A stretch of 5,704 nucleotides of DNA from Candidatus Heimdallarchaeota archaeon (GCA_027016475.1 JALUTL010000061.1:476-6179), one strand, 5' to 3'. Shown: positions 1 through 5,580, numbered from the stretch's first letter. Translations and numbers: made by a program. The notes: generated by a model from the sequence alone, not told the origin.

Positions 1-2
1 GA

Positions 3-101
3 CATCACTTGATTGATGCATCTTTGGCACATTTGTCAAAAGAAGGAAAAATAGTGTATGACAGATCAAAAAGGATTTGGAGAGTAAACATAGACCTTTG
101 A
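3..101 (+). CDS. C-terminal fragment of a gene entering from the left, hypothetical
   Basis: An open frame runs from base 3 to a TGA at 99-101 and gives 32 residues, including HLSKEGKIVYDRSKRIWRV. The pattern of a leucine-rich helix, then KEGKIVYD, then KRIWRV resembles the last helix and beta-wing of a winged-helix domain; this is pattern reading, not a firm family call. The 5' end lies outside the window, so length and start are unknown. The T-rich run just after the stop (about 102-117) could act as an archaeal terminator. The other two forward frames close within the first 15 bases, which supports this frame. Confidence 0.55.
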   Translation, partial: HHLIDASLAHLSKEGKIVYDRSKRIWRVNIDL

Positions 102-231
102 ATTTATTTTCTTGTTGATTGATCTCCGAGAACCCTTTAGAAGTCCCTGATTTGCTATTCTAATTTGTGAAAAATGTCTCCTTTTCCTTTTCTTGTATCT
201 TCAATTTGTGTTGATGGAACCTTTTTATCCT

Positions 232-709
232 CTATTGGAAAAATTCATAATCCGCATCAAACTTTTCCAATTGCCTTCTGTTTCGCAAGACATGTACCAT
301 CGCATGTTCCAACAACTGCTCTGCATCATAATTTTGTTTCCATGGAACAGTGAATTCAGTGAGTAACTCTTTCTCTTCTATTGTCGATAAATTGTTTGCT
401 GTTTCAATGATATGTGAAAACATTTCCCACATTGCTTCCTCTACCTCCTGAACAGACAAACAAGAAACTCGGGGTCTCATTGAATCAAGATTCGTATAAT
501 TTTGAGGGAGATATGTAGAATATCCATAACCGGCGTTCACGACATGCTCACATATTGATTTAATGGATTTACAATCTTCATCCTTTGTTTCACTATCCAA
601 AATAGTATGAAACCTTTCTTCTTTTATCCTAATTAGGCAGTTCAAATACTGTGATGGCCCTTTCATATTCGTCCAATAGTGCACCAATCCATCCTTTCCG
701 AAATGCCAT
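232..709 (-). pseudogene. DinB-fold (four-helix, putative metal-binding) protein, interrupted by one frameshift
   Basis: Two minus-strand frames join into one DinB-like protein of about 158 residues, a normal family length. The first frame starts at the ATG at 709-707 and reads MAFRKGWIGALLDEYERAI, the typical DinB first helix (ALxDEYERA), then hits a stop at 631-629. The second frame carries the rest down to the TAG at 234-232: TILDSETKDEDCKSI, then CEHVVNAGYGY with the first histidine (about residue 55), then LEHAMVHVLRNRRQ with the HxxxH pair (about residues 135 and 139). These three histidines match the metal triad of the DinB superfamily, whose members include thiol-dependent transferases and many proteins of unknown role. 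Moving between frames needs one extra base removed (or two added) around 637-650. The second frame alone could only start at a TTG (687-685) and would lose helix 1. No Shine-Dalgarno precedes 709, but a TATA-like stretch sits about 25 bases upstream. The family call is fairly sure; a specific substrate is not knowable. Decay and sequencing error are not distinguishable here. Confidence 0.75.
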
Positions 710-730
710 TAAACCATAATAACAGGATTA

Positions 731-739
731 GCTAAAAGC
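731..739 (-). promoter_or_regulatory. TATA-like box for the DinB-like gene
   Basis: On the minus strand this reads GCTTTTAGC, centred about 25 bases before the A of the ATG at 709. There is no Shine-Dalgarno in between, which fits a leaderless archaeal transcript. The match to the archaeal TATA consensus is weak. A perfect 10-base palindrome, AAGCATGCTT (736-745), overlaps it and could be an operator or chance. Confidence 0.3.
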
Positions 740-787
740 ATGCTTATTGGAAGCACCCGTCCACTTGTTTCCAAGCCATGACATCAA

Positions 788-1105
788 TCATTCAACACTT
801 TCAAGAATCTCGTCTCTTGTCTTGGAGGTGTGCTTATCCATCTCTTCTGTAATAGGTGGCTCCAGTCCCTTATGCTCAATTTGAATCAATGCCTCCGTCA
901 ATGATAAATTTCCCTTTCTGCATAGTTCAATCACGCCGATCTTTCCTCGTGTTTAAAGTTCCAAAAGAATATCAATCTTCCATTGTCTATAGGCAGGTAA
1001 TGTTATTTCACGATATAAACTTCCCATCTGACTTCCACTCAATTGTGAGTACCATTTGAGAAATTCAAGCTCTTCCTCTGGTATCCGGAAAGAAATCTGT
1101 CCCAC
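788..1105 (-). pseudogene. Ribbon-helix-helix / UPF0175-like antitoxin with an in-frame TAA
   Basis: Starting at a GTG (1105-1103), the frame reads a ribbon-helix-helix N-terminus: QISFRIPEEELEFL as the beta strand and helix 1, then SQMGSLYREITL as helix 2 (residues 3-36), then QWKIDILLEL. Codon 51 (955-953) is TAA. The same frame goes straight on with TRGKIGVIELCRKGNLSLTEALIQIEHKGLEPP, the downstream UPF0175-like helix-turn-helix, and ends at TGA 790-788. Related archaeal proteins have an aromatic or charged residue followed by xRGKI here, so the TAA most simply replaces a tyrosine codon (TAT or TAC). Both halves are in register, so one substitution accounts for the break. The total of 104 sense codons is the family's usual size. 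In such pairs the antitoxin binds its PIN partner and represses the shared promoter; that role is inferred from family and from the divergent PIN gene at 1161. A truncated 50-residue product would keep the DNA-binding part but lose the rest. Confidence 0.75.
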
Positions 1106-1112
1106 GATTGAT

Positions 1113-1138
1113 ATTCAAACAAAAAATATTTAGAAATA
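1113..1138. promoter_or_regulatory. Overlapping divergent TATA boxes between antitoxin and PIN toxin genes
   Basis: The two genes start only 55 bases apart. On the minus strand TAAATATT (1132-1125) is centred about 23-24 bases before the antitoxin GTG; on the plus strand TTTAGAAAT (1129-1137) is centred about 28 bases before the PIN ATG. Both distances suit leaderless archaeal transcripts, and neither start has a Shine-Dalgarno. The boxes overlap, so TBP binding for one direction would exclude the other. The heptamer GTTTGAA also occurs on each strand facing outward (1120-1114 on minus, 1141-1147 on plus). Confidence 0.5.
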
Positions 1139-1154
1139 ATGTTTGAAAAACATT
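1138..1154. promoter_or_regulatory. Inverted repeat AATGTTT-GAA-AAACATT, candidate toxin-antitoxin operator
   Basis: Perfect 7-base arms (1138-1144 and 1148-1154) with a 3-base centre lie between the plus-strand TATA-like box and the PIN start at 1161, covering the expected transcription start. Ribbon-helix-helix antitoxins bind short inverted repeats in their own promoters, so this is the natural operator candidate. Arms this AT-rich can arise by chance, and binding is an inference from position. Confidence 0.45.
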
Positions 1155-1160
1155 CACACA

Positions 1161-1636
1161 ATGGTGACTTTTCTTCTTGATACTCTTTCGTTTGGAAAAC
1201 TTATTCAACTTAACATCGATGAACTCAATCCTTGTTTTAAATTGAATCGTATTTGTATTACCCATCAAGTCTTAGAAGAAATCGTTCATCATTATGGCGA
1301 AAAAGGGAAACAGTATGCCAAATCTTTTACTCTTCTGCCATAACTGATTTTGAAATGAGACATTACCTTCAAATGGGCCTTGATAAGGCAGACGCCTCGC
1401 TTATCGAATCTCAGAATCCAGATGATGTAATTGTCACCGAAGACCATCCACTAATTGCCTATGCAACATATACAAGAAAAAAGGCGATTCAGCTCATTGA
1501 TTTTCTTGTGATATGTTCAAAAATTGGTAGGGTAGACTACAGAGTCCTATATAGGTGCAATCAAAAACTTCGAAAGATGAGGAACATTACAAAAAGAAAG
1601 TACAATGAAGTTAAACAAATGTTATCGTCGAATTGA
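1161..1636 (+). pseudogene. PIN-domain (VapC-like) ribonuclease toxin with a one-base frameshift
   Basis: The frame from ATG 1161 reads MVTFLLDTLSFGKLIQL, then ITHQVLEEIVHHYGEKG, and reaches a TAA at 1341-1343. The neighbouring frame takes over exactly there with ITDFEMRHYLQMGL, DKADASLIES, DDVIVTEDHPL and RNITKRKYNEVKQML, ending at TGA 1634-1636. Restoring one base near 1338-1340 (CCN ATA ACT) gives a protein of about 158 residues. The four acidic PIN positions are present: D7 in strand 1, E40 in VLEEI, D78 in KADAS and D95 in VTEDH. These coordinate the metal for RNA cleavage in VapC-type toxins. The start was chosen because ATG 1161 sits just before the LLDT strand and about 28 bases after a TATA-like box; a TTG at 1143 would lie inside the operator palindrome. 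It pairs with the divergent ribbon-helix-helix gene. As written the toxin is dead after about residue 60, losing two catalytic aspartates. Confidence 0.75.
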
Positions 1637-1747
1637 ATTTTATGAAAATTTCAGTCAATACTTACAGTTGTAGTGGACTTCCACTACCCATTTAACATTT
1701 GTATGGATTCTGGGTGAAGTCTTGGAAAAAGTTTAACAAAAATGTAA
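1637..1747. other. Intergenic stretch with a perfect 8-base hairpin
   Basis: No coding frame of substance is seen. A perfect inverted repeat GTAGTGGA-CT-TCCACTAC lies at 1670-1687, with a loop of only 2 bases. It is about 34 bases after the PIN stop and 60 before the next open frame. A weaker AT-only hairpin (AATTTT-ATG-AAAATT, 1636-1650) abuts the PIN stop. Neither is followed by a clean T run, so terminator activity is doubtful; the GC-rich stem could be an mRNA-end structure or a protein site. Confidence 0.4.
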
Positions 1748-2221
1748 AATCCAAACAAAAACCATGAATTTGCTGATCTGTCATTAGGCAATCCGATTAC
1801 AGTATATTTTGACTATGACAATGCCCGACAGAGACTTGCTTATCCTTTTATGGCACAGGCTTATCAAGGGATAGCCTCTAAATTCCCTACATGGGTGGAA
1901 AGTAATCAGAGGGTGCTCTGGCAAACAGGCGATACATTTTATGATCTAGAAAGAACCTCCTCTTTATATTCATTATCCCGAACAATGGGAACCTACAGCT
2001 TAAGTAGCTTTTCTGCATCGGAAAACATTCCATTCAATATAATTGTCAATCGTGTAGGGACTGCACAGCATGTAAATTATGGTTTTTCTGACAACCATCA
2101 TTCTGCAACTCTTACTGCAAGTGGAGGTACTTAGAATGGCTATGCCCGCATTTATTATCTCAGAAATGGTGCGTTCTATGTTTCCTCAGAATCCTTAATA
2201 TTCTTTCCACCAACATTCTAG
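1748..2221 (+). pseudogene. Unrecognised beta-rich protein fragment with an in-frame TAG and no start
   Basis: The frame is open from 1748 (just after a TAA at 1745) to TAG 2219-2221, interrupted only by TAG 2132-2134. The text runs smoothly across the internal TAG: TASGGT, stop, NGYARIYYLRNGAFYVSSES. One substitution in a tyrosine-like codon would explain it. Upstream residues such as NPITVYFDYDNARQRLAYPF precede the first ATG (1850) and look like real protein, so 1850 is probably not the true start and the 5' part is missing or in another frame. The composition (many S, T, Y, N, F, few K) and alternating hydrophobic pattern suggest a secreted or surface beta-structured protein, but no signal peptide or membrane segment is visible and I do not recognise the family. 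It ends 4 bases before the stop of the convergent DUF4395 gene. Coding status is moderately supported by length; function is unknown. Confidence 0.5.
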
Positions 2222-2225
2222 GATC

Positions 2226-2693
2226 TTACGAGAGCTTATTGGTGAAACTTGAAATATTTGAGCTTCTGTTGACAATGCCCGCCCTAGATAGAATATGGTA
2301 GACTTGACAACCAACACAATAACCCACAAATGCCTGTAAGCCCGATGCAATTAGGAGAAGAAGTTTTAGTCCAAAAGAAATAAACAAAGCGTGTACCAAA
2401 TTAAATGTCACAATTCCTCCCGAAACTATGAAACCAATCAAAATTGCAAAACGCTTTGGAGGGCTATATTGAGGATTTGGCTTTAACTTTAATATGTCAT
2501 TGGATATTCTTTTTGCAAACCTTGCCAAAGGAGAATACTGTGGGTTGTAATAGCGGATTGCGAAATCGACAAAAAGAAAGGCGATGGCTATGTTCAATGA
2601 CGGATAAGATATGCTTAATCCCACTATCCCAAAAACAATAAATGAGATGATCCTTGTGACATTTCCATCCAAATATTCGGGGTAGTTCGACAT
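2226..2693 (-). CDS. DUF4395 family integral membrane protein
   Basis: A complete 155-residue frame from ATG 2693-2691 to TAA 2228-2226. It shows the DUF4395 plan: a short N-terminus with DGNVTRI (residues 9-15), two membrane helices (about 15-30 and 33-48), a cytosolic-type linker with NPQYSPLARFAKRI, a second related motif NPQYSPPKRFA (73-83), two more helices (about 84-103 and 107-127), and the hallmark GYCVGCQVY with cysteines 126 and 129. The CxxC-like pair suggests a redox or metal link, and in bacteria the family is often found near rhodanese or thioredoxin genes; the function is not established. A TTG at 2759 would add 22 residues (IIKIIFVDIVIIDYVKYL), which are not typical, so ATG 2693 is preferred. 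No Shine-Dalgarno is seen. A TATA-like TATAGTTATT lies about 30 bases upstream. This is one of only two full-size genes here without a lesion. Confidence 0.8.
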   Translation of the reverse strand: MSNYPEYLDGNVTRIISFIVFGIVGLSISYPSLNIAIAFLFVDFAIRYYNPQYSPLARFAKRISNDILKLKPNPQYSPPKRFAILIGFIVSGGIVTFNLVHALFISFGLKLLLLIASGLQAFVGYCVGCQVYHILSRAGIVNRSSNISSFTNKLS

Positions 2694-2849
2694 ATGAAGA
2701 TACTTTACGTAATCAATAATAACTATATCGACAAAGATAATTTTTATGATCTGCTCCAATTAAAACGTAGAGGGCTTTCGGATTCCATAATAGGAATGCT
2801 GTGTGCAGAAATGGAATAATTAAGTAAATTTCAGTTATCATTTTTTTTG

Positions 2850-2884
2850 GAATTCTACAATTGAGATATTGTTACATAGAATTC
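2850..2884. repeat. Inverted repeat GAATTCTA ... TAGAATTC after the regulator gene
   Basis: Perfect 8-base arms (2850-2857 and 2877-2884) flank a 19-base loop that contains its own smaller repeat, CAAT (2858-2861) with ATTG (2869-2872). It begins 3 bases after the TrmB-like stop, so it would fold at the 3' end of the operon mRNA. The T8 run at 2841-2848 becomes A8 on the minus strand, so it is not an intrinsic terminator for that operon. A 3'-end stabilising hairpin or a chance AT palindrome are both possible. Confidence 0.35.
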
Positions 2885-2887
2885 TCA

Positions 2888-3666
2888 CTATTCAACTTTT
2901 GCTATCTCAAGATCATCCAGCAGTTCTGTAAGGGTCATGATCAAATTAATTTGATATTTTGGAATAAATGAACTTCTGAAAACCCCCAGAAACGCGTCTT
3001 CTATCTCAGACTGTGGCCCGACGATTATGGCCCGATCACACGTTCTTCTCTCAAGATCGACATCTGTCATTAGAAACGTTGGCTGTACGTTTTCAATTCT
3101 GTGCAATAGCTCGAAATTTAGATTGGGTACTTGTTTTACTACTTTCCCCGCAATTTTGTCTGTTCCCTTCAATCTGAAAAATGTAAGCCCGGTGTATTTG
3201 GACATTAACTCCGCTATAAGGGACTGATACGTCTTTGATAGCCTTACATCAGAACGTTGTGCTTTGCTTTGCTGAAAATATCCTCCAAACGGAACCTAAC
3301 ACTTTCCAAACCGCTTCTTACATCAATCATGGGTTCATCATACTTTTCCTCCACCTCAACGTTCTTGAAGAAATCAGATATCTTTTTGCTTTTTTCTGAT
3401 AGTCTTTCAGTTAGCTTTGCCACTACCAACTCAGGCGATGTCGCTTCATATATTTTTGCTCTTCCTCCTGATTCGTAGACTGTAACAAATCCTTCCTCCA
3501 CTAAATTTTTGAGATATTCATAGATTTTTGGCTGAGGCACCCCTGCCAGTTTGGCTAATGGGGTTGCTTCTTCTGCTCCTCCAATTGCAAGGGCAGTATA
3601 TGTTTTCGCTTCTCCCTTGCCCATGCCTAGGTTTCGAAGCGTTTCAATTACCTCGTTCCTGTCCAT
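2888..3666 (-). pseudogene. TrmB-like transcriptional regulator, interrupted by one frameshift
   Basis: The first frame (ATG 3666-3664 to TAA 3246-3244, 140 residues) is a clear TrmB winged-helix domain: LRNLGMGKGEAKTYTALAIGG, then TPLAKLAGVPQPKIYEYLKNL with the recognition helix, and wing GFVTVYESGGRAKIYEA (residues 9-75). A charged helix (about 80-108) and the start of the effector domain, FRLEDIFSKAKHNVLM, follow. The second frame resumes at the same place with DVRLSKTYQSLIAELMSKYTG and runs to TAG 2890-2888. It includes TFLMTDVDLERRTCDRAIIVG, the family's C-terminal beta region. Restoring one base near 3244-3255 gives about 259 residues, a normal TrmB length. Such regulators sense small molecules through the C-terminal domain. 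The gene is the last of the ABC operon, 4 bases after the permease, so it probably controls that operon and may bind the palindrome at 5544-5567. If the break is real, a DNA-binding protein without an effector domain remains. An ATG at 3205 could restart the second part but leaves no DNA-binding domain. Confidence 0.8.
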
Positions 3667-3670
3667 GGTT

Positions 3671-3678
3671 TCACTCCT
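3671..3678 (-). promoter_or_regulatory. Strong Shine-Dalgarno AGGAGTGA for the TrmB-like gene
   Basis: On the minus strand AGGAGTGA ends 4 bases before ATG 3666. Its final TGA is the stop codon of the permease gene, so termination of one gene and initiation of the next are physically coupled. It fixes the regulator start at 3666. Confidence 0.7.
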
Positions 3679-4807
3679 TGCTGATGTCGCTTGAAGAGAT
3701 CAGTGCAAGCAGGAAGAAAACCACTGCCAATATGGAAATCAATGAAAATTCAAACCAGAGCTTTTCAAGTCCCCATCCTCGAAGCATGATCCTCTCAAAA
3801 ATTCTAATGCCATAGGTGAGAGGAATGAACTTTGCAATTATGGCTATAGGCTCTGGAAATGTGGAAACCGGCAACATCATTCCTGACAATGCCAACGATG
3901 GGATAGCTATCAACACTGCCATCTGAACGGATTGGAACTCATTTTTTGCAAAATTCGAAAGTAGGAATGCCAAAAAAATATGTGCCAATCCATACACAAA
4001 ACCTGCTACAAACAACAATCCAAGACTTCCATGGATTGTTGCTCCGAAAACATAGATGGAGATTGCAAGAACGATAATGGTCTCACCCATCGCTATGACA
4101 GTAAGGGCCAAAACATAGCCGACAATCCGTTCAATTGGTGTCAACGGAGTTGTAAAAAGCCTTCGCTTGGTATGGCCAACATCTTCACGGATGGCAGTCA
4201 ACACTGAAATGAGAAGAATCAGGAATGTCAAAATATATCCCATAACAGCGGGAATGGACACATCCAAGCCCAAAAGCTCTCCCACCCCGTAGGCAAGATG
4301 TTCTTCAAACTCTATGCCTCCTTTTGAAAGGCCTTGCATAGCATCTCCAATCGCTTGAAACACTGCTGCCTTTAATTGAGGCTTGGTGCCATCATAATAG
4401 ACTATAATCGTTGCGTTTCCTGTGGTCAGTAGCTGATTGCTAAAATTTTCAGGAATCAAGATTGACGCTTCAATTTCTGCATTCTCAACTTTTTCTATTC
4501 CATCTTCGTAATTGCTTCCCACCAAATTTACATTTTCATGACCTTCCAATCCATCAACAATCTGTTCACCTATGTTTACTGTTTCATTTGTAAATGGATT
4601 GGTGAACCCAGCATCCTTGTTTTCAACCACAATGGGCACGTTGTTGATGTCTCCTGAAAGGACAATCCCAAAAATAAGCATAAACAGTATAGGAAACATT
4701 ACCAGCATAACAACAGTCCGCTTGTCTCTGGCAAACTGTCTCAAGACTCTTGCCGACAGGGCTCTGATCCTATATGCCGCAAATCTTTTGTACTTTCTCT
4801 CACTCAT
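3671..4807 (-). CDS. ABC-2 type exporter permease
   Basis: An intact 378-residue membrane subunit of an ABC-2 exporter (ABC2_membrane_3 type). The N-terminal cytosolic helix RIRALSARVLRQFARDKRTVVM leads into membrane helix 1 (about 32-50, MLVMFPILFMLIFGIVL). A large extracytoplasmic domain follows (about 52-185) with VPIVVENKDAG, YEDGIEKVENAEIEASILIPENF and VYYDGTKPQ, as in this family. Five C-terminal helices follow, with the conserved cytosolic loop TAIREDVGHTKRRLFTTPLTPIERIVGYVLAL and SGMMLPVSTFPEPIAIIAKFIPLTYGIR. It would dimerise and work with the ATPase encoded just upstream. ATG 4807 is preferred over GTG 4816 or ATG 4813 because GGTGAT sits 4 bases before it; this start overlaps the ATPase stop by 8 bases (ATGAGTGA), showing translational coupling. 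The substrate cannot be told from sequence; relatives export drugs, lipids or unknown compounds. It ends in TGA, so TGA is a normal stop in this genome. Confidence 0.9.
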   Translation of the reverse strand: MSERKYKRFAAYRIRALSARVLRQFARDKRTVVMLVMFPILFMLIFGIVLSGDINNVPIVVENKDAGFTNPFTNETVNIGEQIVDGLEGHENVNLVGSNYEDGIEKVENAEIEASILIPENFSNQLLTTGNATIIVYYDGTKPQLKAAVFQAIGDAMQGLSKGGIEFEEHLAYGVGELLGLDVSIPAVMGYILTFLILLISVLTAIREDVGHTKRRLFTTPLTPIERIVGYVLALTVIAMGETIIVLAISIYVFGATIHGSLGLLFVAGFVYGLAHIFLAFLLSNFAKNEFQSVQMAVLIAIPSLALSGMMLPVSTFPEPIAIIAKFIPLTYGIRIFERIMLRGWGLEKLWFEFSLISILAVVFFLLALISSSDISKE

Positions 4808-5543
4808 GATCATCACCGCTCAATTTCAAGAAAAGTTCTTCTCTGTTCTTTACAGAATGCTTTTCCAACAATTCTTTAGGAGTTCCCTCCTCGATCAACT
4901 TCCCATTTCTCATCAAACCGATTCTGTCAGCCCTTTCAGCCTCATCCATCACATGGCTGGTGATCAAAATTGTCTTTCCCTCATTTCTGAGGCTCTTGAA
5001 AAAATCCCAGAAATATGCCCTCAGAATTGGATCCACACCGACTGTAGCTTCATCAAAAAGAATTATCTCTGGGTTGTGAATTAACGCACAAGCAATACTG
5101 ACTCTTCGCTTCATCCCCCCAGACAACTGATCACAGATCACATCTCGTTTCTCTTCAAGCTTCAGGATTTTCAGCAACTTCTCCCCTTCAATTTCAAGTT
5201 CACTGGTCTTCATCCCATAAAGTCTCCCAAAAAAAGAAATGTTTTCCCAAACAGATAAATCATGATAAATGGAATATTCTTGGGGTGCAATCCCTATTTT
5301 CTGTGAAAGCTTCTTTCTCTCTTTGGGAATGTCATACCCTAAGACACGTATCTTTCCCGATGTTGGTTTGAGGACTCCACTAATGACATCGATTGTGGTG
5401 GATTTCCCACTCCCGTTTGCTCCGATAAAGGCATAAATCTCCCCTCACCTAATTTTGAGATCAATTCCTTGGACTGCCTTTACCTTTCCGTTCAGATAAT
5501 GCTTTACCAAATTTTGGGTTTCAATGGCATATTCGGATGTCAT
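4800..5543 (-). pseudogene. ABC transporter ATPase (ABC-2/DrrA-like) with an in-frame TGA before Walker A
   Basis: One reading frame from ATG 5543-5541 to TGA 4802-4800 encodes a nearly canonical ABC ATPase of 246 sense codons, broken only by TGA at codon 33 (5447-5445). Before it stands AIETQNLVKHY...VKAVQGIDLKIR, strands 1-2 of the fold. After it comes GEIYAFIGANGSGKSTTIDV (Walker A, K47), then GIAPQEYSIYHDLSVWEN (Q-loop, Q88), signature LSGGMKRR (140-147), Walker B IILFDEATVGVD (D164, E165) and switch TSHVMDEAE (H197). Family members usually have R, K or another polar residue where the TGA lies, so CGA or AGA to TGA is the simplest change. Translation restart is unlikely to rescue it: the first in-frame ATG is at 5213, after Walker A and the Q-loop. 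Walker B has A166 where proline is usual (DEPT), a tolerated variant. The protein would power the permease at 3671-4807. A TAG two codons before ATG 5543 fixes the start. No Shine-Dalgarno is present, as expected for a leaderless first gene. Nonsense mutation, sequencing error and readthrough remain open. Confidence 0.85.
4812..4817 (-). promoter_or_regulatory. Ribosome binding site GGTGAT deciding the permease start
   Basis: GGTGAT on the minus strand matches six bases of the archaeal AGGAGGTGAT consensus and lies 4 bases before ATG 4807. It lies within the last codons of the ATPase gene and supports the shorter permease start. Confidence 0.5.
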
Positions 5544-5567
5544 TAACTACTTAATCTATAGTAGTTA
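5544..5567. promoter_or_regulatory. Palindrome TAACTACT-N8-AGTAGTTA, candidate TrmB-type operator
   Basis: Perfect 8-base arms (5544-5551 and 5560-5567) around 8 bases directly abut the ATPase start codon. The core TACT-N8-AGTA agrees with the TACT-N7/8-GAGTA motif known for the haloarchaeal regulator TrmB, as I recall it. Since a TrmB-like regulator is the third gene of this operon, autoregulation is a natural reading. The site lies where the transcription start would fall, between the TATA-like box and the ATG, so binding should repress. Confidence 0.6.
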
Positions 5568-5580
5568 TTAACATATTGGC

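Noticed and set aside
232..687. DinB-like gene starting at TTG 687
   Set aside because: The typical DinB helix 1 lies in another frame from ATG 709; the residues from 687 do not fit the family.
856..1059. Plus-strand frame across the antitoxin
   Set aside because: It is antisense to a recognisable ribbon-helix-helix protein and has no family resemblance.
2132..2134. TAG read as pyrrolysine
   Set aside because: The product is not a methylamine methyltransferase, the DinB-like and TrmB-like genes end in TAG, and a simple nonsense change explains it as well.
2841..2848. T8 run as intrinsic terminator
   Set aside because: For the minus-strand operon it is an A run; for the plus strand no gene ends before it and the hairpin lies after it, not before.
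3244..3255. Programmed frameshift in the TrmB-like gene
   Set aside because: No slippery heptamer or downstream pseudoknot is visible; several unrelated genes nearby are broken too.
4572..5084. Plus-strand frame of 170 codons across the permease/ATPase junction
   Set aside because: It is antisense to two clearly conserved ABC genes and shows no domain of its own.
4800..5213. A short separate ATPase gene starting at ATG 5213
   Set aside because: The same frame continues upstream through the Q-loop and Walker A to the TGA at 5445, so 5213 is an internal methionine.
5445..5447. TGA recoded as glycine, tryptophan or selenocysteine
   Set aside because: TGA also ends the intact permease (3671-3673) and the PIN gene, TAA and TAG interrupt other genes in the same way, and no selenocysteine-type context is seen.
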